From: Exilibacterium tricleocarpae
GTDB lineage: Bacteria > Pseudomonadota > Gammaproteobacteria > Pseudomonadales > Cellvibrionaceae
DNA: 64,000 nt
Direction: 5' to 3'
NCBI RefSeq assembly: GCF_007004655.1
Contig: NZ_ML660093.1
Coordinates: forward strand, 167,197 to 231,196
In this document: piece by piece, positions 45,369-55,900 of the stretch
How the letters are laid out: every line of letters starts with the position of its first letter
How positions within the stretch are numbered: position 1 is the stretch's first letter
Program-made: the position numbers and the translations under genes
Notes under the pieces: generated by a model
Told to the model about the DNA's origin: nothing
Database searches by the model: none
Seen by the model: only the letters and a program-made list of their open reading frames with translations

Positions 45369-46942
45369 TATTTTTCACGAACGATAACTTCCGCCAGTTG
45401 GAGCTTGCCTCTGCGCATCAGAGTGATGCGCACGAAGGCGCCTCTGGCGCCGCCGACATCCAGTCTCGTTGAATCCCGGGGCGCTTCCGTCTTCGTTTCG
45501 CTCCAGGTGATATCGCCAGCCCTGTTGCGGATTTCCACTTTGTAAGGAGCCAATTTATCCTGGCAGCAATCATTGCGATTTACGACCTCCACCGAGCCGA
45601 TATCGAATTCGCCCTGGAGGTCCACCTCCCACCAACTATTCCGGCTAGCTGAAGTCATGCTCACCTGGCGAAATTTGGCATTGCCGTTGCTCTGTCCGTC
45701 GACGGCGATACCGCCCCTCAGGGCCAGCCGCCAGATCCAGGGATAGGTCTTGATCCAGGCACTCCATATCCTCGGATAACTGCCGGATTGCCGGGTCGGC
45801 TTTTGAAACGCCAGGTTTTCGGAAACATCGTAAGAGTAGCCCCAGGAAGGATCGGCCTGTGCAAGGTCATCCGGGTCGTTCCAGGCGGCCCGTATTTTCC
45901 CGAGTAATGGCGCCACGTCGTCGTCCAGTCTACCGGACCGGTTGGGTGACAGGTTCAGGACCAGCGTGCCATTTATGGCATTAATTGCATTGAGTTTCTC
46001 GGCAATCGACTTCCATTCCCGTTTTTTCAGCTTCGAAACGCCGGGCCAGTAAAACCATTTGTTTGACAGGGTTTCCGAAATCGCCTTGGGGTCCAGGTAA
46101 TCGTCGGGAAATATCCGGTCAACGGATTTATTGATCGAGTCCAGAAAGGGCGCTTCCGTCGTCGCATAGTTCCCCATATAGTTATGGTTGATGATCAGGG
46201 CCCCCGGTTGGTGCTCCTGGACCAGATCGTAAAACATCTTGTAGGGAATTTCCTGGGCGGACGTTTGAGGCGGGGTTTCCACATAGCCATCGATATTGAC
46301 GTAATCCAGAGGGCCATACTGGGTGAGAATCTCGGTGAACTGCTGCTTGACGAACTCGATTTTCTCAGGGGTTATCGCCTTGGCCTGGATGTCGTGGTGT
46401 AGATCAGTGACGCAGAAGTAAAGCCCGACCCTCATGTCTTCGGCCCGGAACGCATCTACGAATTCCCTGACCACGTCCACCGTGTCAAATTCGAGATCGG
46501 GGTGATCATAACCGGCCACGTCGTAGGTGGTCTCTTCGCCAACGGTTTCACCTTCGACATCCCAGGTCACGATCGCTTTCGAATCCCACAACGCAAAGCC
46601 GTCCATGTGCTTGGTTGTCAGAATTCCGCCCTTCATACCGGCCTCTTTGGCGACCTTCGCCCATTGCGCCGGGTCATTTCCCTGCGGCCGCCAAGCAGAG
46701 ACGGGTACCTTGCCGCTGCCCCAGTCTTCCTTCGGACTGCCGCCCGTGTCGAAAACATTCATGCCATAGTGGAAATAGGCGAGGTAGCGGTCATTGACCA
46801 GGCCAAGCTGCTTCTCAGCCAGGGTGGGTACGGTCGGATTCGACCGGTCATCCGGTACTTCCGGGGCTGCACTGGTATAGGCCGCGATGGCCAGAAGGGC
46901 CACCAATGCCGTTAGTATTTTATTTCCATGCTCACCTATCAT
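45368..46942 (-). CDS. Glycoside hydrolase family 29 alpha-L-fucosidase with C-terminal F5/8C module
   Basis: The 524 residues begin with a signal peptide (ILTALVALLAIAAYTSAA), with AAGGTGA about 6 bases before the ATG. GH29 signs are RYLAYFHYGMNVFD, GGILTTKHMDGFALWDSK and ILTQYGPLDYVNIDGYVET, where the Asp would be the nucleophile by position. The C-terminal part (about 385-524) from NLAFQKPTRQSGSYP to RGAFVRITLMRRGKLQLAEV is an F5/8 type C (CBM32/47-like) sugar-binding module. It cleaves terminal alpha-fucose. The nucleophile region (NIDG in place of the usual WFDG) is somewhat divergent, so activity on other alpha-deoxy sugars is possible. It converges with the GH3 gene. Confidence 0.86.
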   Translation of the reverse strand: MIGEHGNKILTALVALLAIAAYTSAAPEVPDDRSNPTVPTLAEKQLGLVNDRYLAYFHYGMNVFDTGGSPKEDWGSGKVPVSAWRPQGNDPAQWAKVAKEAGMKGGILTTKHMDGFALWDSKAIVTWDVEGETVGEETTYDVAGYDHPDLEFDTVDVVREFVDAFRAEDMRVGLYFCVTDLHHDIQAKAITPEKIEFVKQQFTEILTQYGPLDYVNIDGYVETPPQTSAQEIPYKMFYDLVQEHQPGALIINHNYMGNYATTEAPFLDSINKSVDRIFPDDYLDPKAISETLSNKWFYWPGVSKLKKREWKSIAEKLNAINAINGTLVLNLSPNRSGRLDDDVAPLLGKIRAAWNDPDDLAQADPSWGYSYDVSENLAFQKPTRQSGSYPRIWSAWIKTYPWIWRLALRGGIAVDGQSNGNAKFRQVSMTSASRNSWWEVDLQGEFDIGSVEVVNRNDCCQDKLAPYKVEIRNRAGDITWSETKTEAPRDSTRLDVGGARGAFVRITLMRRGKLQLAEVIVREK

Positions 46943-47089
46943 CGCTAGTCACCTTTCTCGTTGCTGGTCATGTGGAGCTTCGAGTATACGTAAGGTCAGT
47001 ATGCGAAATAGACGGATTTTTAAAATCCGTCAGCTTTTCCAGGGTTAAAACGGGGGGAGGGTAGTGATTCTCCCCTGAATTACGAGGAG

Positions 47090-47219
47090 AATTCTAGGGG
47101 AAATTCTAGGGACAGGCACTCCGGAGAATTCTAGGGACAGGCACTCCCAGTGGGAAATTCTAGGGACAGGCACTCAATTCTGACAAATTCTAGGGACGGG
47201 AAATTCTAGGGACAGGCAC
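47090..47219. repeat. REP-like array of aattctagggacaggcact units
   Basis: Full units lie at 47102-47120, 47127-47145, 47156-47174 and 47202-47219, with partial ones at 47090-47100 and 47186-47198. One more occurs at 47602-47620. All are in the same orientation. GGGACAGGCAC is a motif I associate with REP-associated tyrosine transposase neighbourhoods. The rest of the gap between the GH29 start and 47328 shows an inverted pair ggctggcc/ggccagcc (47269 and 47318). Confidence 0.85.
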
Positions 47220-47328
47220 GAATGGCACTTCCTTAAGCCTAAGTGATTGTTATATTTGACAAAAAGAGGCTGGCCAGGTAGTAACTGCAAGTTACCACAC
47301 CGTTAGAAACCACCAGAGGCCAGCCACA

Positions 47329-47598
47329 ATGAATGCTAATCGCAAACGCAACAACCTTCAACGCCGAGTTAAAGCCCAAGCTGCAGAAGTAGACACGTTT
47401 AGTTTCTTTAATTTACTCACCAGCCCCGAGTTATTATCCACCCTTGAGACGTTGGAGCCGGCGTATCGGGAACGCACTTATCCGCCCACTGAAACATTGT
47501 CGATGTTTTTATCTCAAGCAATGAGCCCCGATCGATCTTGCCAAAACATTGTCAATGCCACTGCGGTACAAAAGTCTGTCTGTGGTTTGCCAGCGAAT
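47329..47598 (+). pseudogene. IS4-type transposase, N-terminal fragment
   Basis: The first 90 residues read FFNLLTSPELLSTLETLEPA, YRERTYPPTETLSMFLSQAM and SPDRSCQNIVNATAVQKSV, the N-terminal domain of an IS4-family transposase. The similarity stops after LPANE, where a REP unit begins at 47602, and the frame ends nine codons later. No DDE catalytic domain remains. The fragment starts just after the inverted pair ggctggcc/ggccagcc, which may be part of the lost element's left end. Confidence 0.8.
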
Positions 47599-47601
47599 GA
47601 G

Positions 47602-47620
47602 AATTCTAGGGACAGGCACT
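47602..47620. repeat. Isolated REP unit at the IS4 break point
   Basis: aattctagggacaggcact is identical to units in the array at 47102-47219, and stands exactly at the end of the IS4 similarity, 55 bases before the RAYT start. Confidence 0.85.
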
Positions 47621-47674
47621 CCTAAATTGACAATCTCACACCCTTATCCTAAGATCGCTACTCCTCAATCGTTA

Positions 47675-48655
47675 ATGGATCTAACGATGACTCGACCTCG
47701 GAAAGCACTCGTCTCTGTTCAAAATACGCCCTATTACCACGTGGTTTCCCGCTGTGTCCGGCGCACCTTCCTATGTGGCATCGATCAGCACACCAACCGA
47801 AACTACGAGCATCGCCGTCAATGGATTGTCAACCGCATTCGGTTGTTGTCTTCTCTGTTCTCGATTGACGTCTGTGCCTATGCCGTGATGTCCAATCACT
47901 ACCATATCGTCGTCAAGCTCGATCCAGAACAAGGCGAATGCTGGCATGATGATGATGTCGTTGAACGCTGGACCAGCCTCTACAAAGGCCCCTTGCTAGT
48001 CCGACGTTATCAAAGCGGCGAGCCTTTGGCGCCTGCCGAATTGGCGACCATCGCCGACATCATCACTGTGTGGCGCCAACGCTTAACCGATTTAAGCTGG
48101 TTTATGAAGTGCTTAAACGAACCTATTGCCAGAGAGGCCAATAAAGAAGATCAGTGTACCGGCCACTTCTGGGAATCTCGTTATAAGTCTCAAGCGTTGT
48201 TAACTGAAGAGGCCCTGTTAAGTTGTATGGTCTACGTTGACCTCAATCCAATCCGAGGGGGCCTTACCAAGGTGCCTGAGTGCTCTGATTACACCAGCGT
48301 CCAGGAACGTATAGCGCCGCGATTTGATTTGGCCAACGCCATTAAAGAACAGAAAGCGCAGAGTGCTTTTAATCGCTTTGATTTGCCTTTAAAGCCGCTG
48401 CTACACTTCTCCGATAGCATCACAGACGGCGTATACCCCGGGATTCCATTTAGTCTTGCTGGCTATTTAGAGCTGGTTGATTGGACTGGACGCGCTATTC
48501 GAAGTGGCAAGCGAGGATCTATCCCTGATAGCTTACCGCCGCTTTTACAGCGTCTTTCAATGTCACCCAAAATCTGGCTACAACATAGCCAAACCTTTGA
48601 ACAAGTCCACACGGCGCTATTCAGAAAAAACCGGGCTCGCAAAAGGGTTGCTTAA
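47675..48655 (+). CDS. REP-associated tyrosine transposase (RAYT, Y1 type)
   Basis: The product is 326 residues from ATG 47675, or 322 from 47687; a longer frame from 47549 only overlaps the IS4 fragment. TPYYHVVSRCVRRTFLCG is the family's opening strand, CAYAVMSNHYHIVVKLDP holds the HUH-type His pair (HYH), and a Tyr-containing helix lies near HFWESRYKSQALL, followed by VYVDLNPIRGGL. Y1 transposases of this kind are single-copy enzymes that act on REP sequences in bacterial genomes rather than moving as insertion sequences. It stands among matching REP units. The C-terminal extension (about 200-326) is longer than in the E. coli enzyme. Confidence 0.9.
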   Translation: MDLTMTRPRKALVSVQNTPYYHVVSRCVRRTFLCGIDQHTNRNYEHRRQWIVNRIRLLSSLFSIDVCAYAVMSNHYHIVVKLDPEQGECWHDDDVVERWTSLYKGPLLVRRYQSGEPLAPAELATIADIITVWRQRLTDLSWFMKCLNEPIAREANKEDQCTGHFWESRYKSQALLTEEALLSCMVYVDLNPIRGGLTKVPECSDYTSVQERIAPRFDLANAIKEQKAQSAFNRFDLPLKPLLHFSDSITDGVYPGIPFSLAGYLELVDWTGRAIRSGKRGSIPDSLPPLLQRLSMSPKIWLQHSQTFEQVHTALFRKNRARKRVA

Positions 48656-48964
48656 AATTGTTTTCCGAAAATTCTATCAAGGTATATCTTGACGGGTATT
48701 TGTGTCCTAGGCTAATGGTGTTGGCTATATTTTCATAGCCTTACAGTCATTTTTTATTCATCGGTTAGTTTTTACACTCTCTCAAAAGCTCCTGCCGTTT
48801 TAATAAAATACAACTTTGTCTTAGGCGAGGATCTTGGCTGCGCTTACTCGTGTCCTTGCTGTTTTAAACATCATCAGTTCTACCAAGAGTTTTTGGATTT
48901 ATATTGCCAGGTACAACTCGTGCTAAATTTTCCGGTACTGGATTAGCTACTCCCTTTGTCGCAA
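48656..48964. other. 309-base AT-rich gap, nothing recognised
   Basis: Lies between the RAYT stop and the convergent immunity-type gene. Base composition is clearly lower in GC than most of the window. No gene, terminator or further REP unit is seen. Confidence 0.45.
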
Positions 48965-49297
48965 CTAATTAACACATAAATCTGTAATTGCAGCAGCCCC
49001 ACCTCTCCACCAGCTCAAATCCATTGGATTGTTAGAATCAAATTTCCCTTCTGGCACCCAAGTTACAGAACACCCTAAAACACCAACTGTATCTAGCACA
49101 CCAAGATCATCTCTTGACAACCTTGCTGATGCAACAACATGCCGGTACGTCGTACCAGTAGATTTTAGAGGTTCATCTAGCTTCAGTAACATAGATTTAC
49201 TTCCTTCATCAATCATAGCTATAAAACCGTTTGTGTCCTGATCAACAAACCCATTGCTACGAATGACAGCGTTCTTGCCAATTAGGCTACTGGACAT
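48965..49297 (-). CDS. Putative immunity protein for the displaced toxin tip
   Basis: The 110-residue protein shows no recognised family. Its ATG overlaps the stop codon of the toxin-tip remnant by one base (TAATG), which is how immunity genes follow Rhs toxins. It has no signal peptide, so it is cytoplasmic. It contains mostly beta-type sequence (FIAMIDEGSKSMLLKLDEPL; YRHVVASARLSRDDLGVLD) and a W-rich end (DLSWWRGGAAA). The role is inferred only from position. Confidence 0.55.
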   Translation of the reverse strand: MSSSLIGKNAVIRSNGFVDQDTNGFIAMIDEGSKSMLLKLDEPLKSTGTTYRHVVASARLSRDDLGVLDTVGVLGCSVTWVPEGKFDSNNPMDLSWWRGGAAAITDLCVN

Positions 49298-49620
49298 TAT
49301 TGAACCCTCTTTATCGTCACTGGAATATTTCCCGTAGCTGTGCGCTCCATACCACCACCAGGCATGTTAAACGCTGGCTCTACTTTTGATGGCTTGGAGA
49401 AAACACCCTTAGGTACTTCCAATGTAACCTTAACTTCTGGAGTCTGAGGAAGCGCAGATCTCTGACGGGCACGGAGGGCATTTGAGTTTGCCGAATCGGT
49501 AACATAGTGAGTCCCTTCTCGGCCACCGCGCAACAAACCAGTGTCTTGAGTTGCCTTTAGTTCTGCTTTCGCAATCCAACGTTGAACGGTTTCAGTACCT
49601 GCTTTGTTTGTAGCAACTAA
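49297..49620 (-). pseudogene. Displaced Rhs toxin C-terminal tip (TreTu-like)
   Basis: The frame is open from a TGA at 49621-49623 to 49297 but has no good start, so it is a 107-residue silent tip cassette rather than a gene. It reads GREGTHYVTDSANSNALRAR, QRSALPQTPEVKVTLEVPKG and FNMPGGGMERTATGNIPVTI, the pattern of Rhs protein ends I know as TreTu-type toxins (from memory). Its stop overlaps the start of the following immunity-type gene. Such orphan tips sit downstream of rhs genes and can replace the active tip by recombination. Confidence 0.65.
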
Positions 49621-49639
49621 TCAAAGGATTTGGCCAAAT

Positions 49640-49966
49640 CTAAAGCTCTTCATGCTTTAATAGAGCTACCCGTTTATCTTTCAGCAAAACTGCTTTTAAA
49701 TCACTTGATCTATTAGTTTCGTTCACATAGAAAAGGTTGGGATATTTCGAAAAAGATTCCTCCGTCCACTCACCCTCAAAGTCATCATAGTTATTTTGAA
49801 GAATAAAATGCTCCTGACCTACGTCATATAAGCGATAGTATTCACCACAACGAAATCCACTCTCGTGCGCCATCATAACGATATTGAGCAGTGCCTCAAT
49901 CAAAGTCCTTGCAATATCCAGACTTTCGCAATCAATGCCATAAAGGTCGTATGATTTTTGAATCAT
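49640..49966 (-). CDS. Putative immunity protein of the Rhs toxin
   Basis: A 108-residue acidic protein that starts two bases after the stop of the giant Rhs gene. It has no signal and no recognised family. Visible features are an N-terminal helix (DIARTLIEALLNIVMMAHES), a tyrosine-rich middle (GEYYRLYDVGQEHFILQNNY) and an acidic block (DDFEGEWTEESF). By location and size it should bind and block the Rhs tip in the producer cell; the acidic face would suit a nucleotide-handling toxin. Direct evidence is lacking. Confidence 0.6.
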   Translation of the reverse strand: MIQKSYDLYGIDCESLDIARTLIEALLNIVMMAHESGFRCGEYYRLYDVGQEHFILQNNYDDFEGEWTEESFSKYPNLFYVNETNRSSDLKAVLLKDKRVALLKHEEL

Positions 49967-49968
49967 AA

Positions 49969-52900
49969 CTAGAATCCTATACTTGGTGCTCTGCTAGCGG
50001 CTGCACCAGCGTCACCATAGATCATAAAGTTTACTGGACGGCCAGCTTGTTTTGATAAAGTAGATTGCATGCCCCCTAAACCCAAGCGTTGTACTTGAGC
50101 AGCAGTAAGTGGCCCAGTTCGAGTACCTCCTGACCTCAACCCAATACCAAGTTGCTTGGCTCTTGCAAGAATCTGCGGACCCGCAAGCGCTATATCAAAA
50201 TCGCTTATGCGACCGGCATCGAACGCTTTTCCAGTTCTGAAGCTCTTACCAGTTACAGCACTTCCTTGAAGCAATGCTTTCGTACCACCAAAACCCGCCT
50301 CAGCAAGCCCTGAATTTAAAGCTTTACCGAATTGCGCGAAATCGCCAGCATTTTTAAATCCAAAGGGTATTCCCTTTGTAGCACCTTTCAAAAAAACCCT
50401 AGTCGCCCCAGCCAAACCACCAAGTGGCACAAGCGGCCCTAAATCTTGTCCCAGTTGACCGATATTGGTATCGGCGGGATCAAAAACAACTAGATCCGTA
50501 TTGTTCGCCCCTGGTGGCGCAACAAGACAGGGAAGGCCGCACAATAATTCTATAGTGTCGTTTACTGATGACGCTATTGCCCCTTGAATCACACCAAGGG
50601 TGAGGTCTCCAACATCACCATTATTGTATTCGGTGACACTTCCTCCATTCGCCACCTCCAACGCATGCTCAGCAAACGCCCGTTCCCTAGAAACGGGATA
50701 AGGAGCATACCCCATTACTATCGGCTCATCAAATTGCGCCAGATAGGTAAAGTAGAGAACCCCGCCACCAAACTGCCGGCCAAACGCATAGTTGCTTTGA
50801 TTATTAAGCCAACCCAGTGCCAGTGGATTTAAGCCAGACGGGTCCCAGTCTATATCCGGTTTGCAAATAAATGGAAAGCAGGGCCCCAGGTCCAGGTCGG
50901 TCGCTACAGAATTATAACCCGATGGGTCCGTCGCATTTAACGGATTGTTCAAGACATAACTATAGCGATTCCAACTCTGACTGAATGTCGGAAACTGCAC
51001 ATACGGGTCGGGACTCAGAAAACGACCCAAGGTCGGATCATAGATGCGACCGTTCATATGAATAATACCGGTGCGATCCAGGTGCTCGTGGTTCGTAAAA
51101 CCCCGCTTGGTGGTCAAATTGACCGCCTCCAGCAACCGCTGTCGCTCCTGTTCATTGAGATTGCGGCGCCAGTCTTCTTTCTTCCGGTTGCCAAAGGGAT
51201 CAAAAGCCGTATCCAGTAGGATATTGCCGGCTTCATCCGTAACCTTTTCCACCGAACCGAGATGATCGCGATGCAGGTATTCCGTTTGGGCTTTGACCTG
51301 GTTGAGATGATCGGTCAGTGTAGCCTGCATGACATGGGTATCGAGTTGTACCTTTTCAATGCGCTGATAGTCCGGGTCGTTGGCCGGGCGCAAGTCTTCG
51401 TAGGCGCCGATATAAAAGGTATGTTCGGTGCGCAGGGTCTGGGTGGCGTCCAGCCAACGGGTTTCCTTGTAGAAACGCTGGCCGTCCGGCCCGTACCAGA
51501 AGCGGTCTCTGGCTGTCGGGGTCGAATCGGTGCGGCTGTCGCCGACCACAATATCGACGGGCAGTTGCCGGGCGTTCCAGGTGATCCACTTGTCGTCGCC
51601 GCCCGGGGCATCGTAATGGATGATAGCACCGTTGGCGTCGTAGTGCAGCGCGTAGGTCCGGCCGTCGATCGTGGCCGCACTCACCGCGTGCGGGCCGGCA
51701 TTGGCGGTGCCGCCGTATTGGTAGCCGCTGACAGTGATATCGCCGGTGTGACTACTGGTTTTGCCGAGCAGATTGCCGAGTCGATCATAGTGCGTCTGTA
51801 AGGTGCGCGTCTGGCTGCCGTCGATCAGTGTGGCAGCCCGGGTCAACCGGTTCAAACCGTCATAGATGAAGCTTTCCTTTTTAACCGTTGCGCCGTCACG
51901 CTGTAACCGACTTTCCAACACGCTATTGCTTTTCCAGCGGTACTCGTTGTCCTGTATAGTGCCGGCGTCGAGCGAGCTAATGCTTTCCAGGGCACCGGTT
52001 TTGGCGTTAAAGGTCCGGGTGGTGGCGATGCCGTTGCCGTAGAGTTCGCCAGTGACCTGGCCGAAGGCATCGGTATGCTGGTAGGTCTTAAGCGGGCTGG
52101 CGGTGGTCTTGTCACTTAACACCGAGAGGTAACCACGGGCGTTGTAGTCGTAACCGACCATAATACCGCTGGGATAAGTCATCGCGCTCACCCGGCCTTG
52201 CGTATCGTAGCCGTAGCTATGGGTATAGGTGTTGTTAAAGCCGTTGGCGGTAATGACGGTGGTAATGCTGTCAAGGCGCGCCTCGGTTGTGTATCGATAG
52301 GTTTCGCTAAAATCCTTGTAAGTACGCGACGCCAGGGCGCCAACGGCATTGTGCGGATCATAGGTCCACGCCGCCGTTCCCTCGGCGTCCACTTGCCGGG
52401 TAAGACGGCCCAGCAGATCGTAGGTGAAGGAAAGGGTATTGCCTTGATTGTCCGTGTGGGATATCAGCTCGCCCAGCGCATTGCGAACTGTGCGGACAGT
52501 ACCGATATTCGGACCGGCGATATGGGTCTGCACGCCGGCTCGGTCGTAGGTAAATGTGGTGGTGTTCTGTGGGCTGGCGTCCACCTGAGCCGAGAGGATT
52601 AACCCGCTGCCGTCATAGGTAAATACGGTGCTGATCTCATCGACAGTACCGGCGGCATCCACGGTTCTGACCAGGTCGCCGGTAAGGTCGTACAGGCTGT
52701 GTTGAACCTGGGTCTCCTCCGGCGTCCCCCCGGCACTCAGCACATCATGCTCGGTAGTGATGCGAACTTGATGTTGCGCACCGTCGGCCTGCACCCGCAT
52801 GCGCACCTCGCTGCCGTCAGGGCGCACGGTGCGCACGACGCGATCGCGATTGTCGTAGTGGTAGTAGAAAAAGTCTATCGACTCACCGGTATAGTAAGGC

Positions 52901-55900
52901 TGTGTGCGCCGGTCGATCCGCCCCTGGTTGTCGTAGTAAGTGTCCTGATAGATCCACGTTGAACCGGTAAAGGCCTCTACCGCCGTGCGCATCACCCGTC
53001 CCAGCGAATCGAAGAAGGTATCCCGGGTGGGAGTAATCGATGAGTGCGTGCGCACACGGTAGCTGGGCACTACGCCATTGACGCTGTCACAGATGATAAC
53101 GCTGCAAGCGTCATAAACTGTGCTGAACACCACGCCGTCGGCGTTGGTACGGGCGGTTTCCCGCCCCAGGTTATCGTAGTCGATGACGGTGGTGCGATTG
53201 TTGGCGTCGGTGATACGGGTCGGGGTGCCGAAACGCGGGTCCGTCTGGCTGGTAATGGACTGGTTCAGCGCATTGGTCAGCGTTTGCGGATAGCGCCGGT
53301 CAATAAAGCTACTCACGTTAATACTGCGCGGCTGAATACCGGCCCCGGATACCGTTTCGCCGGTTTGATAGCCGTCGGTATTGTAGTCAAAGCGGGTGGT
53401 CAGTTCGTACTGCGTATCGCCCGGGTACTGCGTCGCCGTACTAACGGCATTGGTATTGCCATGGGGTGTGGCGGCAACAGTTTGTGTGCGAATAGGACTG
53501 GTGGAGACATCGCCGTCGAACCAGCGCGTCTCCTGGCCGGCTGCAAAGCCGATTAACCAGGCGCCGCCGGCGGTGCGGTTGCTATAGGTGGTTCTGCTGT
53601 CGCTGCTGCGTGTCACCGTGCCTAAGGTTGCCGGCGGCAGTTGGCCCCAGGCCACCGGTGTCCCGGAGAAACTGACCGACTCGACCACGCGCTGGGTGGC
53701 AACCGTGTTGCTAAGTAAACCGCCGCTAAACTGATAAGCGGTATCGGCGACTTGGGCACCCAGGTTTACATCGTTTTCGAAAACCATACTGATCCGGCGC
53801 GGCATTGTCGGCACCAGGGTGGTGCCGCTGCCGATCGTTAACGACTGGTTTGCCAGGTAGGTGTAGGTCTTGGAGAGGGTTTCGGTGTGGCCGCCAAACA
53901 GATTGTCGTACTGGTGAACCTGTGCGACCCGACCAAAATGTGGGAAGTCCAGGCGCTGCTGGCGATAAGTGGTAATGCCGGACTGTTCGTCGCGGATACG
54001 CTGGGCGTAATAGCCGATAAAGCCCCAGTTGCGGGTGTTGATCAGGCCTTTGCCGTGATAGGCATAGGTCTGTCGATGAAAACCGCCGAGGCCGTTGCTG
54101 CGTCGCATTTCCGTCACCACACAGCGTAACCATCCGTTATCGGCGGGCATCGGTGCGGTGTCCGCAGGCGCTATCGCGTTGCCGAAGGGCCGTTCGAAGA
54201 ATTGTGCCTCGCTCCCTCCCTGGGTCATCATGGTGTGATCGAATTCGGTGATATTGCCGTGGCCGTCTGTCACTCGGTTAATGGCAGTCTTAAAATCCAG
54301 GGCGTTACTGCCGGTCGGCACGACCCAGTCAAAATTGAGCGGCGGCAGACAACTGGCATTGGTACCACTGCTGTCAAAACCGCAGACCTGCACCTGATCC
54401 AGCCGTTTCCAGCCCTGGGCCGCCGTCTCGGATACCAGGCGGTATTCCCGCACTAACCGGCCGTCCAGTGTGACGTTGATATGGTGCAACAACACCAACT
54501 GCCCCTGCCCGATACCGTCCGGTCCCAGGGGCATCGGTTGCGCGTCGTTGCGGGTAGCGTATTCAAACGTGACCTGGGCATCGTTATTGTGCCCGTAGGT
54601 GATGTCCAGCGGGTAGGCGATACCGGTGAGGCGGTCAGTGTGGTAGCGATAGGTTATGCGGTTGCCAAACACATCTGTGACCCGGTTGCGCTGCCAGGAG
54701 AAATACGCGGATTCTCCCCGGCTGTCGACAACATTGATGCGGGCGTTGGCAGTGGCACCGTATTGACTGACGGCACCGCTGGTGTTGGTGACTTCAAACC
54801 AGGGGGCTGCCGCTGTGCCTTTTAATTCAATACGGATAAAGCGATCCCGTAACGTTCTGTAGAGCGCGCCGGGTTGCCAGTGGCTGCCGCCGACCAACAC
54901 CAGTGGCTCACCGTCGAGACAAATGGCGTCGTCGTCGGTGAGCTGTACGATATCGGCGTCGCTGCGATGGATGACGCAGCGACGTATCTGGGAGAAGCCG
55001 CTCAGGCGCCAACCGTAGCCCAGAACATCCTCCGGCAGGGATTCGGTGACTTGCTGGCGTGCGCGACCGCTGTTGTAGGCCAGTGAGAGACCGGGTTCGA
55101 CACCGTTGACGCCGGGTGCGGTGTGAATCGGTATGTTCACGATAGCATCGCCGCTACCGGTCACGGCTGCCTGGTAGGCGAGACTGCCGGCCTCGTCTGT
55201 CGGCGCTATGGTGACCACCGGTGTGATCTGATCGAGGTTGTGAACATTGATCAGTGCGCTGGTATTCCAGTTGCTGCAGGCATCGCTGTTGCAGGCCCGC
55301 AGGCGATAGCGGTATTGGCCCTGCGGTTTGCCGCGCGCCTGGTAGCGCAAGCCGCTGGCGGCGATGGCTGTCCAGTTGCCGGTGTTGCGTTTTTCCTGCA
55401 ATTGGTAGTAGGCGACGGTTCCCGCCGGTGCCGACCAGCGGATATCGTAGTCACCGGTATCCGCCTGGGCGGGAAAGCCGGTGTAGCCGGGTACCGCCGG
55501 CGCGGGTAAAGGGATTGCCACATTGACTTGCTTGGTGGCGCCGTAACTGCTGCAGCCGGCACCGTTACAGGCGCGCAAACGGTAGTAGTAGGTGCCACTG
55601 CCGGCAACCGAGATGTTTTTGCTGCGGGCGCTGCTGTTATGGATTTGCGACCAGGCGCCACTGCCTATTTTCTGCTCCAGGCGGTAGCTGCCCACGGTGC
55701 CGGTCGCAGCGCCCCAGGAGAGGGCAAAACTGCCGTCCGTATCGGCATCGGGGCCGGTGATAGCGCCCGGTACGCCCGGTTTTTTCAGCACGGTAACGGC
55801 ATTGGGCGCAGACCGCGCGCTGCTGCACAGCGTCAGGTCGGCGATGGTGTTACAGGCGCTGACGCGATAGGTGTAGGTGCCGTCGCTCAAGCCGCCTACG

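Noticed and set aside
47549-47674. N-terminal extension of the RAYT gene
   Set aside because: The extra 42 codons overlap the IS4 fragment in another frame and are unlike RAYT proteins.
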